DNA of 64,000 nt from Leptospira harrisiae (GTDB lineage Bacteria > Spirochaetota > Leptospiria > Leptospirales > Leptospiraceae): positions 1,372,501 through 1,436,500 of the forward strand of contig NZ_NPDX01000001.1 of NCBI RefSeq assembly GCF_002811945.1, read 5' to 3'. Below, piece after piece: positions 33,734 through 44,442 of the stretch. The notes beneath the pieces were generated by a model. The model made no database searches. It had not been told where the DNA came from and saw nothing but the letters and a program-made list of their open reading frames with translations. Every line of letters begins with the position of its first letter. The first letter of the stretch is position 1. Position numbers and translations under genes: made by a program.

Positions 33734-35131
33734 ATGGCGACAAAACAAGCAACGAAAGAAACTGGGCTATTCGAAGCCATCCAACAATTCTGTCAGGACA
33801 AATCTCTTGATAGAGAACTCGTACTCGGTGTCATCCGAGACTCACTTCTCGCCGCCTATCGCAAAAAAGTCGGATTGGAAGCGGAAACAGATGACCGTTG
33901 CCAAGTAGACTTCGGGTCCGATAACAAAAACGAAATCATCATCTCTGTCCTTCGTGACGTGGTAGAAGATAAAACAACAAACCCTCTGGAGATTTCTCTG
34001 GAAGAGGCAACCAAATTGGAACCTACTGCACAAGTAGGAACCCAAATGCGTGTGTTTGAAAAACCACAAGACCTTTCTAGGGTACTTTCCAGCCAAGCCA
34101 AACAAATGGTGTTCCAGCGTCTTCGTGACATGGAAAAGGAATTACTCTACCAAGAGTATAAATCCAAAGAAGGGGAACTCACTCACGGGTACTTCCAACG
34201 TTGGAAAAAAGACATCATGTCCATCGACCTCGGCAAGGTAGAAGGGATCATGTTGAAAAAAGACCAAAACCCGGGTGAAAAATACCGCCAAGGGGATCGT
34301 CTGAAAGCCATCATTTCAAGGGTAGAACTCAGACCCCGTGAACCAATGCCTGTCATCACACTCTCCCGTGCTTCGGGTGACTTTGTGAAAAAACTCTTCG
34401 AGATGGAAATTCCTGAAGTGTATGATGGCATCGTGGAAATTCGTGATGTAGCCCGTATCCCGTCTTACAGAACCAAGGTGGTTGTTACCACTAGTAAGTC
34501 CGACGTAGACCCAGTGGGTGCTTGCGTAGGGATGAAGGGAGTTCGGATCCAAGCCATCGTCAGAGAACTTGGAAACGAAAGGATCGACATTGTCCTTCAC
34601 TCGGATGAACCAAGTGTATTTATCGCTAATGCCATTTCTCCTGCAAAACCAGTAGAAGTGCATGTGGATAGAAAAAGAGGAGATGCTCTTGTCATTGTTC
34701 CCGATGAATCTCTTTCTCTTGCCATCGGAATCAACGGATCGAACGTAAAACTCGTATCTCAACTTTCCGGTTTCAAAATTGATATCAAAACAGTATCCCA
34801 ATACAACCAGGAACTAGCTTCACCGGAAGCTCGTGAAAAACTGGATCGACTCTTCAATGCCCAACAAGAAGCAATGGAAGAATCGGACGACCAATATAAC
34901 GAGGGTCAAGATGAGGAAGAAGAGGATTCCGGATTCACTCCGCTATCCGAAGTTCCGGGTCTCACTCCCAGAATCGTTGGCCTTCTCGAAGCCGGCGGGA
35001 TCAAAAATGTGGAAACCCTTCTCGAGTTCAGCCAAGAGGAACTTTCGAAAATTTCCGGAATCGGGAAAACAACAGCAGAACAAATTTTACGTCTGCTCCG
35101 TGAATCTATCGAATGGGTAGAAGAGGGTTAA
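33734..35131 (+). CDS. nusA: Transcription termination/antitermination factor NusA
   Basis: A 465-residue NusA: N-terminal RNA-polymerase-binding domain (1-130), S1 domain (about 140-205, with EGIMLKKDQNPGEKYRQGDRLKAII), then two KH domains including DPVGACVGMKGVRIQAIVRELGNERIDIVLHSDEP and AIGINGSNVKLVSQLSG. A C-terminal helix-hairpin-helix unit (PRIVGLLEAGGIKNVETLLEFSQEELSKISGIGKTTAEQIL) follows an acidic linker. NusA tunes pausing and termination and links polymerase to ribosomes. It starts 4 bp after rimP. Confidence 0.97.
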   Translation: MATKQATKETGLFEAIQQFCQDKSLDRELVLGVIRDSLLAAYRKKVGLEAETDDRCQVDFGSDNKNEIIISVLRDVVEDKTTNPLEISLEEATKLEPTAQVGTQMRVFEKPQDLSRVLSSQAKQMVFQRLRDMEKELLYQEYKSKEGELTHGYFQRWKKDIMSIDLGKVEGIMLKKDQNPGEKYRQGDRLKAIISRVELRPREPMPVITLSRASGDFVKKLFEMEIPEVYDGIVEIRDVARIPSYRTKVVVTTSKSDVDPVGACVGMKGVRIQAIVRELGNERIDIVLHSDEPSVFIANAISPAKPVEVHVDRKRGDALVIVPDESLSLAIGINGSNVKLVSQLSGFKIDIKTVSQYNQELASPEAREKLDRLFNAQQEAMEESDDQYNEGQDEEEEDSGFTPLSEVPGLTPRIVGLLEAGGIKNVETLLEFSQEELSKISGIGKTTAEQILRLLRESIEWVEEG

Positions 35132-35146
35132 GTTTTAAGGCATACT

Positions 35147-37810
35147 ATGGAAGAGCAAAAATCGATTAAAGAAACCCTCCAGCAGGGAGCCAGTGGTGAC
35201 AAAACCAAGAAAAAGCTTGTCATCAAGAAAAAAGCGGCACCTGCAGATGAGAAAAAAGAATCCGGTACGAGTCCGCAAAGCGCAGAAGCCAAAACAACTT
35301 CTCCTGCTTCGGACAAAAAAAAGGATTTGAATGAACTCATTCGTGAGGAAGCCAAAAGACAGGGACTCGGTTCCGGTCCACAAGCTCCTTCCCAAGCATC
35401 ACCGATTGTGTCCCGGCCAGAAAGAAAACCGGAACCACAAGCAGAAAGAGAAAGACCTCCTATGGATCGTAAACCCGAATCCATTCTTTCTGGTGATACA
35501 TCTTCTCCTAACTACCGTTCCGGCGGTGGTTCTGGCCAAGGCGGCCAACAAGGAGGAGGAAACCAAGGTTATTTTAGAAAAGAAGATCGTAACCCGATCG
35601 TTTCACGTCCTACAACTCCGCGCCCTCAAAGACCGGAAGGCCAAGGCGGTGGATACCAAGGAAATCGCGGACCTGGACAAGGCGGCGGCGGATACCAAGG
35701 GAATCGTGGACCTGGACAAGGTGGCGGTGGATACCAAGGAAATCGCGGGCCTGGACAAGGTAGCCCTGGTGGATACCAAGGAAATCGTGGACCTGGACAA
35801 GGTGGCCCTGGTGGATACCAAGGAAATCGTGGAGCTAGACCCATCGGTCAAGGTGGCCCTGGCGCAGGTAGACCTCCTGGTGACGCTCCTTTTGGTGCTC
35901 CGGGTGGACCTCCCGGTGCTGGTGGTGCCAGTGGTGCCAAAAAGAAAGTATTCGATAAAGAAAAGGGCGGAAGAGAAGAAAACGAAAACACTAAGTTTTT
36001 CAAACAATCTTTCCGCAAACAAAAGGCACAAGCTGCAGCATTAGCAGCTGTTCCGAAAGAAATCTCCATTTTGGAAAACATCCAAGTGGGAGAGATCGCT
36101 AAAAAACTGAATTTAAAACCCGGTGAAGTCATCAGTAAACTCATGAAAATGGGAATGATGGTAACCATCAATAATGTGATCGATGCAGAAACAGCATCCA
36201 TCCTAGCAGATGACTATGGTTGTAAGGTGAAGATTGTTTCTCTTTACGATGAAACTGTTATCGAAGAAGAAAAGGATGCACCGGAAGACTACATCACTCG
36301 TCCTCCAGTGGTGACTATCATGGGTCACGTTGACCATGGTAAAACAAAACTTCTCGATACCATTCGCTCATCACGAGTGGCAGAAGGGGAGTCTGGTGGA
36401 ATCACTCAGCACATTGGTGCTTACCAAGTAGAAACAGAACGCGGTAAAATTGCTTTCCTCGATACACCTGGTCACGAAGCCTTCACTTCCATGAGAGCAC
36501 GTGGTGCCTCGGTTACTGACATTGTTGTGCTCGTTGTTGCTGCAGACGATGGGGTTATGCCTCAAACGATTGAAGCCATCAACCATGCCAAAGAAGCAGA
36601 AGTGCCAATCATTGTTGCGGTAAACAAAATTGATTTACCTGCAGCAAACCCAGAAAAGGTGAGACAAGAACTTTCTAATTACGGATTACAACCAGAAGAG
36701 TGGGGTGGAACTACCATCTTCTGTGATATCTCAGCGAAAAGTAATATTGGAATCGATAAACTTCTTGAGATGCTTATCATCCAAGCAGAACTTCTGGATC
36801 ACAAAGCCAATCCAAAACGAAAAGCAAAAGGAACCATTGTGGAAGCAAAACTCGATCCAGGTCGTGGTGCTGTGGCAACGGTTCTCATCCAAAACGGAAC
36901 TCTTCGTGTAGGAGATGCTTTTGTTGCGGGAGTTCACGCAGGTCGTGTGCGAGCTATGTATGACGATCTTGGTCATTCGATCCGTGAAGCCGGTCCTTCT
37001 TTCCCTGCCCTTGTGACAGGACTTGATGGAGTTCCTGATGCTGGCGCACCATTCGATGTGGTGATTGACGATAAAGAAGCACGAACCATTTCTCATAGCC
37101 GTCAAGACTATGAAAGACTAGGCCAATCTAAAAATGCGGCCACTCGTGTGACTCTCGACAATATGAGTGAGATCATCAAACAAGGTGCTCTCAAAGAACT
37201 CAAAGTCATCATCAAAGCGGACGTACGCGGATCTACAGAAGCGGTGAAAGAAGCACTAGAAAAACTTTCAACTGCCGATGTTCGTCTCAACGTAATCCAT
37301 GCAGGAACAGGTGCCATAGTTGATTCCGATATCATTTTGGCATCGGCTTCGAACGCCATCGTGATTGGTTTCCATACTCGTGCGAATCCAAAAACGGTCT
37401 CTCTTGCAGAGAAAGAAAAAGTAGAAATCAAATACTACAGTATCATCTACGATGTTGTGAACGAGGTGAAAGCTTCCATGGAAGGAATGCTCGAACCAGA
37501 AAAAGTAGAAAACGTAATCGGTAAGGTAGAAATCCGTGACGTATTCAAAATTTCTAAAGTTGGTAACATTGCAGGTTGTATGGTTAAATCTGGGAAGGTC
37601 ACAAAACAAGCTTATGTTCGTGTGGTCTCAAGCGAGTCCGGTGAAATCACTTGGGAAGGTAAGATCAAAAACCTCAAACGTATGAAAGATGACGTGGCAG
37701 ATGTTCTTACTGGATTTGAGTGCGGTATCTTACTCGATGGATTCAACGACTTCTCTGTGGGTGACGAAATCGAAGCATACGAGATTCGCGAGATTGCTCG
37801 TAAACTGTAA
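35147..37810 (+). CDS. infB: Translation initiation factor IF-2
   Basis: An 887-residue IF-2. A long, low-complexity N-terminal region (1-265) includes a Lys/Ala-rich stretch and a Gly-rich tandem repeat with five GYQGNRG copies. The IF2_N helix follows at about 305-355, then the GTPase domain with G1 GHVDHGKT (about 391), G3 DTPGHEAF and G4 VNKIDLPAA. Domains II-IV end in [14 protein letters not shown]-2 places fMet-tRNA on the 30S subunit and promotes subunit joining. It begins 15 bp after nusA. The repeat region is probably disordered. Confidence 0.97.
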   Translation: MEEQKSIKETLQQGASGDKTKKKLVIKKKAAPADEKKESGTSPQSAEAKTTSPASDKKKDLNELIREEAKRQGLGSGPQAPSQASPIVSRPERKPEPQAERERPPMDRKPESILSGDTSSPNYRSGGGSGQGGQQGGGNQGYFRKEDRNPIVSRPTTPRPQRPEGQGGGYQGNRGPGQGGGGYQGNRGPGQGGGGYQGNRGPGQGSPGGYQGNRGPGQGGPGGYQGNRGARPIGQGGPGAGRPPGDAPFGAPGGPPGAGGASGAKKKVFDKEKGGREENENTKFFKQSFRKQKAQAAALAAVPKEISILENIQVGEIAKKLNLKPGEVISKLMKMGMMVTINNVIDAETASILADDYGCKVKIVSLYDETVIEEEKDAPEDYITRPPVVTIMGHVDHGKTKLLDTIRSSRVAEGESGGITQHIGAYQVETERGKIAFLDTPGHEAFTSMRARGASVTDIVVLVVAADDGVMPQTIEAINHAKEAEVPIIVAVNKIDLPAANPEKVRQELSNYGLQPEEWGGTTIFCDISAKSNIGIDKLLEMLIIQAELLDHKANPKRKAKGTIVEAKLDPGRGAVATVLIQNGTLRVGDAFVAGVHAGRVRAMYDDLGHSIREAGPSFPALVTGLDGVPDAGAPFDVVIDDKEARTISHSRQDYERLGQSKNAATRVTLDNMSEIIKQGALKELKVIIKADVRGSTEAVKEALEKLSTADVRLNVIHAGTGAIVDSDIILASASNAIVIGFHTRANPKTVSLAEKEKVEIKYYSIIYDVVNEVKASMEGMLEPEKVENVIGKVEIRDVFKISKVGNIAGCMVKSGKVTKQAYVRVVSSESGEITWEGKIKNLKRMKDDVADVLTGFECGILLDGFNDFSVGDEIEAYEIREIARKL
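35651..35836 (+). repeat. In-frame 39/42-bp tandem repeat in infB
   Basis: Five copies of a unit encoding GYQGNRG, most followed by PGQG plus two or three Gly/Pro/Ser residues. Units are 39, 39, 42 and 42 bp plus a partial last copy. All lengths are multiples of three, so gain or loss of units would keep the frame. Near-identical third-codon positions suggest recent unit expansion. Confidence 0.85.
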
Positions 37811-37820
37811 GGCGGCATAA

Positions 37821-38291
37821 ATGAATCCCATTCGAATGAAAAAACTCGAATCGGAGATCATTCGCCTTATCTCCACAGCAATTTTGGAAGGCAAGGTAAA
37901 AGACCCTCGGGTCTTTTTACCGAGTTTCCATCGGATCGAGATCAGTGAAGACCTCCAATATGCAAAAGTGTATTTTACTGCTCTATGTAATAACAACGAA
38001 AGGAAAAAACTCACACAAGGCCTAGTTTCTTGTGCAGGTTTTTTATCCTCTCTTGTGGGAAAAAATCTCCACCTTCACACCAACCCAAGATTTACATTTG
38101 TCTGGGACAATAACTACATCAAAAGTTTAGAAGTGAATCGTCTGATTGATGAATCCGCTCCCAAAACTCTTTTCGAAGAACTGCATCCAGAAGAATCCGA
38201 ATCAAATACAGATTCAGAAGATGATTCTGAAACGGAAATTTCTTCTCCATCCCAAACAAAAACTGATGGTGATGGAAATAGCAAAGAGTAA
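37821..38291 (+). CDS. rbfA: 30S ribosome-binding factor RbfA
   Basis: A 156-residue RbfA. The KH-like core covers about 1-115 (IRMKKLESEIIRLISTAILEGKVKDPR ... ISEDLQYAKVYFTALCNNNERKK ... LHLHTNPRFTFVWDNNYIKSLEVNRLIDE). A C-terminal extension of about 40 residues is strongly acidic and Ser-rich (EESESNTDSEDDSETE) and is not part of the usual fold. RbfA assists 16S rRNA 5'-end maturation and 30S assembly, especially in the cold. It lies 10 bp after infB. Confidence 0.95.
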   Translation: MNPIRMKKLESEIIRLISTAILEGKVKDPRVFLPSFHRIEISEDLQYAKVYFTALCNNNERKKLTQGLVSCAGFLSSLVGKNLHLHTNPRFTFVWDNNYIKSLEVNRLIDESAPKTLFEELHPEESESNTDSEDDSETEISSPSQTKTDGDGNSKE

Positions 38292-38366
38292 AACAAAAGA
38301 ACCCAAAAGAATACTTTTTAAAGTATTTGAAATTTTGCAACTTACTTTGATTTGGTGACTTGTTCA

Positions 38367-39296
38367 ATGTCTAAACCCTATCATTCTGGATTTTTATTTG
38401 TCTACAAACCACCAGGAATCACAAGTTCCGATTTGGTTTTGAAAACCAAACGGATCTTAGGTCAAAAGTCTGTTGGCCATACGGGAACCCTTGACCGGTT
38501 TGCCGAAGGTCTTCTCATTTTGCCTTGTGGAGATTACACATCCTTCTCCCAAGTTTTTCTCGGAAAAGATAAGTCTTACTACGGGGAAGTGGTGGTGGGA
38601 TTCAAAACCGATTCCGGGGATCCAGAGGGAGTGGTGGAAGTGGACGAAAGGAATAAGTTCCTTCCTCGTTTTGTATCAGAATTTCCGAGAGAACGATTGC
38701 TCGCAGAACTGGGACAACTCACGGCTCTGACTTTCCAAAAAGCACCTAAAATTTCGGCTCTGAAAGTCGGAGGGAAACGCCAGTCCGATCTCGTTCGGGA
38801 AGGTTCGCCTGTGGAAGAAAAAGAAAGACCAATTTCCATTTACAAAGTAGAAGACATCCAATTGACAGAGTTTGGATTTTCCTTTCGGATCCATGTAAGT
38901 TCTGGAACGTACATTCGTAAAATCGTCCTCGACCTTTCGGAGAAGTGGGGTATTCCCCTTTCTCTGGGAAAACTCGTCCGGGAATCCATTGGTGAATACG
39001 ATTTGAACGGAGTGAAAACCCTAGACCAAATATCTAACCAAGACCTCAGGAATTGGAAAGAAGTGTTTCCACTTCCCACTCGCGTTGTGGACGAAACTGA
39101 AAAAAAAGCTGTCATCCACGGGGGTTATATCTGGGACAAACTACCGACGCCTGTGGAAAATGGGTTTTATATCGTGGACGCAGACGAAAAAACCATCCTT
39201 GCTTGGTGCGATTATGAAGGGAAACCGGAGCACATTCCTTACCGGTACAGAAAAGTATTTTTTGACCCTTCAGCAAAAATTATGTTTTCTAAATGA
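38367..39296 (+). CDS. truB: tRNA pseudouridine-55 synthase TruB
   Basis: About 309 residues. The catalytic motif GHTGTLDRFAEGLLILPCG (Asp at about residue 43) and KPPGITSSDLVLKTKRILG are diagnostic of TruB, as are FQKAPKISALKVGGKR and GTYIRKIVLDLSEKWGIP. The enzyme makes pseudouridine at position 55 in the T-loop of tRNAs. The ATG at 38367 (MSKPYHSGF) is preferred over an in-frame TTG 15 bases upstream, with GGTGA at about 9 bases. A PUA-like C-terminal region is present. Confidence 0.95.
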   Translation: MSKPYHSGFLFVYKPPGITSSDLVLKTKRILGQKSVGHTGTLDRFAEGLLILPCGDYTSFSQVFLGKDKSYYGEVVVGFKTDSGDPEGVVEVDERNKFLPRFVSEFPRERLLAELGQLTALTFQKAPKISALKVGGKRQSDLVREGSPVEEKERPISIYKVEDIQLTEFGFSFRIHVSSGTYIRKIVLDLSEKWGIPLSLGKLVRESIGEYDLNGVKTLDQISNQDLRNWKEVFPLPTRVVDETEKKAVIHGGYIWDKLPTPVENGFYIVDADEKTILAWCDYEGKPEHIPYRYRKVFFDPSAKIMFSK

Positions 39297-39322
39297 GTCC
39301 TTCTTAAAATCTGGACACTAGT

Positions 39323-39589
39323 ATGATCACAAAAGAACAAAAACAGCAGATCATTGCTACATTCGGTAGCAAACCAAACGACACAGGTTCTGCAGAAGTA
39401 CAAATCGCTCTTCTCGACTCTCGAATCAAAGACCTTACTGAGCACTTCAAAGCTAACAAGAAGGACTTTCACTCTCGCCGCGGTCTTATCGCAATGGTGA
39501 ACCAGAGAAAGAGTTTGTTGGAATATTTGAAAAAATCCAACGTAGAAAGTTATAAAAAGCTGATTGAAAAACTCGGCCTTAGGAAATAA
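39323..39589 (+). CDS. rpsO: 30S ribosomal protein S15
   Basis: An 88-residue S15 with the complete family sequence: [53 protein letters not shown]15 binds 16S rRNA early in 30S assembly. It stands between truB and pnp, the standard bacterial order. The truB-rpsO gap is only 26 bp, so the structured autoregulatory leader known upstream of rpsO in some bacteria would have to lie within truB if it exists here. Confidence 0.98.
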   Translation: MITKEQKQQIIATFGSKPNDTGSAEVQIALLDSRIKDLTEHFKANKKDFHSRRGLIAMVNQRKSLLEYLKKSNVESYKKLIEKLGLRK

Positions 39590-39594
39590 TTCCT

Positions 39595-41685
39595 ATGGCT
39601 ACAGAGTTGACTGGTTCTTGGGGTAGAGACTCTATCACCATTGAGACCGGCAAGTGGGCGAAACAAGCTCACGGGTCGGTTGTATACAAAACCGGAAATT
39701 TGGTTCTCCTTGCCACAGTTTGTGCTGCTGACGAACCAAAAGAAGGACAAGATTTTTTCCCCCTTACTTGCGAATACACAGAGAAAGCTTACTCGGTAGG
39801 TCGTTTCCCCGGTGGATACTTCAAACGAGAAGCAAAACCAGCAGAACACGAAGTACTCCTTTCTCGAATTTTAGATCGTCCCATTCGCCCTATGTTTCCA
39901 GAAGGTTACTTCTCGGAAGTACAACTTCTTGTTCAAGTTTTATCTGCAGACAAACAAGTTTCTGTCCAAGGCCATGCGATTAACGCAGCTTCGGCGGCAC
40001 TTTCTGTTTCTTCCATTCCTTTTGCAGGCCCTATTGCTGGTGCTCGTATCGGTCGTATTGGTGGAGAATTTGTTCTAAACCCTACGAACGAAGAAATTAC
40101 AAAATCCGATTTGGATTTGGTAGTTGCGGGAACCAAAGATGCCATCGTCATGATCGAAGGGGAAGCTAACGAAATTTCCAAAGAAGATATGATGGCGGCT
40201 CTACGTTTTGCACAGGAACAATTGAAAGTTGCTGTGGCAATGCAAGAAGAGTTGGCGAAGAAAAATGGAACTGTCAAAAAGGAAGTTGTTTTAAAAGCTC
40301 CTGATAAAGACCTCCACGCAAAGATTCGTGAGTTTGCATTTGATCGTTTGACTGCTGCTAACAAAAATGCAGACAAAGCAAAACGTAATGATGACATCAA
40401 AGCCATCAACAAAGAGACAGTAGAACATTTTAAAACTCTACTTGCTCCCGAAGACAAAACAAAAGATATCAAACATTTTCTACATGAATTAGAATACGAA
40501 GTGGTTCGCGAACTAGTGCTCGGCGAAGGAATTCGTTTTGACGGTCGTAAAACCAATGAAATTCGTCAAATTTCTTGTGAAATCGATGTCCTTCCTGGAC
40601 CTCATGGATCGGCGGTATTCACTCGTGGACAAACCCAATCTCTTGGCGTTGTGACTCTTGGAACTACTTCCGACAACCAAAGATACGAAACTTTGGAAGG
40701 TTCGAAAGAGAAGAACTTTATGTTGCACTACAATTTCCCAGCTTTTTCTGTGGGAGAGGTGCGTCGTAACTCAGGCCCTGGTCGCCGTGAAATTGGTCAC
40801 GGAAACCTGGCAGAACGTGCGATTAAAAAAGTCCTTCCTTCTCAAGTGGACTTTCCTTATGTGATTCGTATCGTTTCTGAAATTTTAGAATCCAATGGAT
40901 CTTCCTCTATGGCTTCCGTTTGTTCGGGAACCTTAGCCCTTATGGCTGGTGGAGTTCCTATTTCTGGCCCAGTGTCCGGAATTGCTATGGGTCTTTTCAG
41001 TGATGAAAAGGGTCGATTTGCAGTTCTTTCTGACATTGCTGGAATCGAAGATCACTTTGGTGATATGGATTTCAAACTGGCTGGAACTAAAAAAGGCATC
41101 ACTGCTTTCCAAATGGATTTAAAAGTCAATGGACTAGGACTCGAAGTTTTACAAAAAGCCATCGAACAAGCTGAAGTGGGTCGTGATCATATCCTTGGGG
41201 AAATGAACAAATCCATCTCTGCTGTGAAAGGCAACTTGAGCCTCAATGCTCCGCGCATCACTCTCAAACAAATTCCAAAAGATCGAATTGGTGAACTCAT
41301 TGGGCCTGGTGGTAAAATGATCCGTGCGATCATCGAACAATCTGGTTCCGAAATTTCTGTGGATGATACTGGTAAAGTAACGATTGCTTCTCCAAGTGAA
41401 GAAGCAAAAGAAAAAGCCATTGCCATGATCGATGGAATTTTTGAAGAAATCGAAGTTGGTAAAATCTATGATGGTGTCATCAAACGAATTGCTGATTTTG
41501 GTGCCTTTGTTGAAATTCTTCCTGGAAAAGAAGGTCTCTGCCACATCTCTAAACTGGATGTGAAACGAGTGCAATCGGTTCGTGATATTGTTTCCGAAGG
41601 GGACAAGATCCAAGTAAAGGTAATTTCCGTTGATAAAATGGGAAAAATTGACCTTTCTCGTAAGGATGTTCTTTTAGACAACTAA
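39595..41685 (+). CDS. pnp: Polynucleotide phosphorylase
   Basis: A 696-residue PNPase: two RNase PH domains (the second with [24 protein letters not shown] and the phosphate-site region [22 protein letters not shown]), an alpha-helical linker, a KH domain ([25 protein letters not shown]) and a C-terminal S1 domain ([31 protein letters not shown]). It degrades RNA 3' to 5' using phosphate and can add tails in reverse. It starts 5 bp after rpsO. A strong hairpin lies just after the stop. Confidence 0.98.
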   Translation: MATELTGSWGRDSITIETGKWAKQAHGSVVYKTGNLVLLATVCAADEPKEGQDFFPLTCEYTEKAYSVGRFPGGYFKREAKPAEHEVLLSRILDRPIRPMFPEGYFSEVQLLVQVLSADKQVSVQGHAINAASAALSVSSIPFAGPIAGARIGRIGGEFVLNPTNEEITKSDLDLVVAGTKDAIVMIEGEANEISKEDMMAALRFAQEQLKVAVAMQEELAKKNGTVKKEVVLKAPDKDLHAKIREFAFDRLTAANKNADKAKRNDDIKAINKETVEHFKTLLAPEDKTKDIKHFLHELEYEVVRELVLGEGIRFDGRKTNEIRQISCEIDVLPGPHGSAVFTRGQTQSLGVVTLGTTSDNQRYETLEGSKEKNFMLHYNFPAFSVGEVRRNSGPGRREIGHGNLAERAIKKVLPSQVDFPYVIRIVSEILESNGSSSMASVCSGTLALMAGGVPISGPVSGIAMGLFSDEKGRFAVLSDIAGIEDHFGDMDFKLAGTKKGITAFQMDLKVNGLGLEVLQKAIEQAEVGRDHILGEMNKSISAVKGNLSLNAPRITLKQIPKDRIGELIGPGGKMIRAIIEQSGSEISVDDTGKVTIASPSEEAKEKAIAMIDGIFEEIEVGKIYDGVIKRIADFGAFVEILPGKEGLCHISKLDVKRVQSVRDIVSEGDKIQVKVISVDKMGKIDLSRKDVLLDN

Positions 41686-41690
41686 ACAGT

Positions 41691-41710
41691 CCCCAAACAA
41701 CTGTTTGGGG
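41691..41710 (+). other. Hairpin between pnp and the M16 peptidase gene
   Basis: CCCCAAAC (41691-41698) pairs perfectly with GTTTGGGG (41703-41710) around a four-base AACT loop. There is no T-run, so it is not a typical terminator. Its 3' arm runs into the GGGAG ribosome-binding site of the peptidase gene, so it could mask that site or protect the upstream mRNA end. Confidence 0.6.
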
Positions 41711-41721
41711 GGAGTAACCAA

Positions 41722-43008
41722 ATGGTTTCTGTCGTCGAATGCAAACGAACCGTTTTACCCAATGGGTTAACGGTTCTCTTCCAACCTATGAAACACGCAT
41801 CCTCAATGGGGGTGGGTGTTTTTTTGAAACAGGGCAGTCTTGCCGAAACCAATTCCGAACATGGATACTTTCACTTTTTAGAGCATATGCTCTTTAAGGA
41901 TACGAAGAACAGAACCAGTAAAGAAATCGCTGAATCCATCGAAAGAGTGGGTGGAATTTTAAATGGATCCACTGGACGTGAATACACCCAATACTATGTA
42001 GTTGCTATTAAGGATCAGGCCGAACTTGCTTTTGATATCCTTTCCGATATGCTCTTTCGTCCTCTTTTTCGTAAAGAAGACATCCATATCGAAAAAGGTG
42101 TCATTATGGAAGAGATGCGTTCTTATGAAGATGCTCCCGATGATTTTGTTTATGATTATTACTTTCGTAATATATTCGGGAAGTCACCTTACGGCCGTGA
42201 TATCATTGGAACAAAAAAATCGGTCACTGGGGTGAGTGAAAAATCCATACGGACTTTTTTTGAAAAACATTATTTCCCTAAAAATATGGTGATTTCCGTA
42301 TCTGGAAATTTCACTTGGGAAAAAATTTTAGACCTAACTAACAAATATTTTTCTTTTGAAAATCCTAAGGGAAAAAATCCGACGGAGCTTATCATTCCAG
42401 CACCTAAAAAAAGTTATTCGAAACATTTGGAACGCCGTAAAATCGAACAGTTTCATATCATGCTTGGTGTGAATGGAAATAAAAGAGATTACCGAACTGT
42501 GACTGTGACCCAACTCATCTCTACGATTCTTGGTGGAGGAATGGCATCTCGTCTTTTCCAAAACATCAGAGAAAAAGAAGGACTATGTTACAGCATTTAT
42601 AGTTTTCCTTCTTATTACAAAACCACAGGACTATTTTCCATCTCTTCTGCCACTTCGAAAGAAAAGGCAGCTCGTTGTGTGGAACTGATTTTAAAGGAAC
42701 TGGAAAGTATTTCCAAAAATGGCTTTTCCAAATCAGAACTTGCCGATGCAAAGTCCAACCAAATGGGTTCGATTGCCATCGGTTATGAACTTCCCGAAAA
42801 CCGAATGAATAATATAGGCCTCCAAGAAATCTATTACGGTAAGTATTTTTCTTTGGAAGACCGAATGAAATCCATTAAATCCGTAACCTTGGACGAAATC
42901 AACGAAACCGCTAAACAACTGTTTGATTTAAAGAAAGTTCATTTGTCTTGTGTGGGTGATATGTCAGAATCTCAGTTTTCCAAAATCCCTACGCAGTTCG
43001 GTGGTTAG
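41722..43008 (+). CDS. M16-family zinc peptidase
   Basis: A 428-residue insulinase/pitrilysin-type protein. The inverted zinc motif HxxEH is HFLEH within GYFHFLEHMLFKDT (about residue 49), with the downstream ligand Glu in the EKGVIMEEM helix (about 125). The C-terminal half contains the second M16 domain with GGGMASRLFQNIREKEGLCYSIYS, the conserved R-Y pair region. It resembles the YmxG/PqqL-like processing peptidases commonly found after pnp. The substrate is unknown; it may be cytoplasmic because no signal peptide is seen. Confidence 0.93.
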   Translation: MVSVVECKRTVLPNGLTVLFQPMKHASSMGVGVFLKQGSLAETNSEHGYFHFLEHMLFKDTKNRTSKEIAESIERVGGILNGSTGREYTQYYVVAIKDQAELAFDILSDMLFRPLFRKEDIHIEKGVIMEEMRSYEDAPDDFVYDYYFRNIFGKSPYGRDIIGTKKSVTGVSEKSIRTFFEKHYFPKNMVISVSGNFTWEKILDLTNKYFSFENPKGKNPTELIIPAPKKSYSKHLERRKIEQFHIMLGVNGNKRDYRTVTVTQLISTILGGGMASRLFQNIREKEGLCYSIYSFPSYYKTTGLFSISSATSKEKAARCVELILKELESISKNGFSKSELADAKSNQMGSIAIGYELPENRMNNIGLQEIYYGKYFSLEDRMKSIKSVTLDEINETAKQLFDLKKVHLSCVGDMSESQFSKIPTQFGG

Positions 43009-43060
43009 GTGACAAAAGTTCGAAAAGAAGCCAGGAGCCAAATGTGAAGATGCGAAACCA

Positions 43061-43096
43061 TAGGTTCAAACACGGAATCTGCTGGTTTTGAACCTA
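43061..43096. other. 10-bp perfect inverted repeat upstream of dut
   Basis: TAGGTTCAAA (43061-43070) and TTTGAACCTA (43087-43096) are perfect inverted copies separated by 16 bases. The position, 32 bp before the dut ATG, suits an operator or an mRNA stem-loop in the leader. There is no U-tail, so termination is unlikely. Confidence 0.5.
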
Positions 43097-43128
43097 AACT
43101 ACGAAAAATGAAGTTTACAAAGGACAAA

Positions 43129-43572
43129 ATGAAATTACCTGAAATTCATATTCAGATTTTAAAAGAGGGAGCAGTGGTCCCTGAATACAAAACCTCTGGT
43201 TCCGCAGGAATGGATTTGTCTGCTTGCCTATCTGAAAACCTTATCCTTCCGAATGGCAAAGTGGTCTTTGTTCCTACAGGACTTGCCATGGCGATCCCGG
43301 AAGGATACGAAGGCCAAATTCGACCAAGGAGTGGATTTTCCACAAAGAACCGAATTATGATGCCAAATAGCCCGGGAACCATCGATTCCGATTACCGGGG
43401 AGAAATTCTCATCCCACTTCTAAACTTAAGTGGGGCCGATTTTGTTTTGGAGCCCGGAACTCGGGTTGCCCAAATTGTGTTCCAAGCAGTGGCACAGCTT
43501 CCGGTCCAAGTGGTAACAGAACTTTCTACCACAGAGAGGGGAGCCGGCGGGTTTGGAAGCACAGGAAAATAA
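43129..43572 (+). CDS. dut: dUTP diphosphatase
   Basis: About 147 residues with the five dUTPase motifs: AGMDLSACL, RPRSGFSTKN, GTIDSDYRGEI (catalytic Asp), GTRVAQIVFQ and the C-terminal P-loop-like GAGGFGSTGK. The homotrimeric enzyme hydrolyses dUTP to dUMP and pyrophosphate, preventing uracil incorporation. The ATG at 43129 (MKLPEIHIQ) is preferred over one 21 bases earlier because AAAGGA precedes it and family members start there. Confidence 0.96.
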   Translation: MKLPEIHIQILKEGAVVPEYKTSGSAGMDLSACLSENLILPNGKVVFVPTGLAMAIPEGYEGQIRPRSGFSTKNRIMMPNSPGTIDSDYRGEILIPLLNLSGADFVLEPGTRVAQIVFQAVAQLPVQVVTELSTTERGAGGFGSTGK

Positions 43573-43595
43573 GACATAATTAGAAAAAAAGACAC

Positions 43596-43622
43596 TTAGC
43601 TTTTTTTGATCTCTACCGATAG
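43596..43622 (+). promoter_or_regulatory. Possible sigma-28 (FliA-type) promoter before flgG
   Basis: TTAGCTTT (43596-43603) and ACCGATAG (43615-43622) are separated by 11 bp, the spacing of sigma-28 promoters (consensus TAAAGTTT, then GCCGATAA). The -10 match is 6 of 8 and the -35 match 5 of 8. It ends 22 bp before the flgG ATG. The assignment is by pattern only. Confidence 0.45.
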
Positions 43623-43644
43623 GAAGCTGTAGAGGTGCCTTTTT

Positions 43645-44441
<797 letters not shown>

Positions 44442-44442
<1 letters not shown>

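Noticed and set aside
34316..34801. 161-codon minus-strand frame inside nusA
   Set aside because: Antisense to conserved S1/KH coding sequence of nusA. Its residue composition (many His, Phe and Asn) is typical of a shadow frame.
35626..35844. Minus-strand open frame with repeated [18 protein letters not shown] units
   Set aside because: It is the antisense shadow of the Gly-rich repeat in infB. Its regularity comes entirely from the infB coding repeat, and it has no ribosome site.
35331..36044. Plus-strand 237-codon frame with [14 protein letters not shown] repeats inside infB
   Set aside because: A second-frame reading of the same 39/42-bp repeat. Repeat units divisible by three keep all frames open, and the IF-2 frame has full family support.
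39933..40556. 207-codon minus-strand frame inside pnp
   Set aside because: Entirely within the first half of pnp, Ser-rich like other antisense shadows, with no start context.
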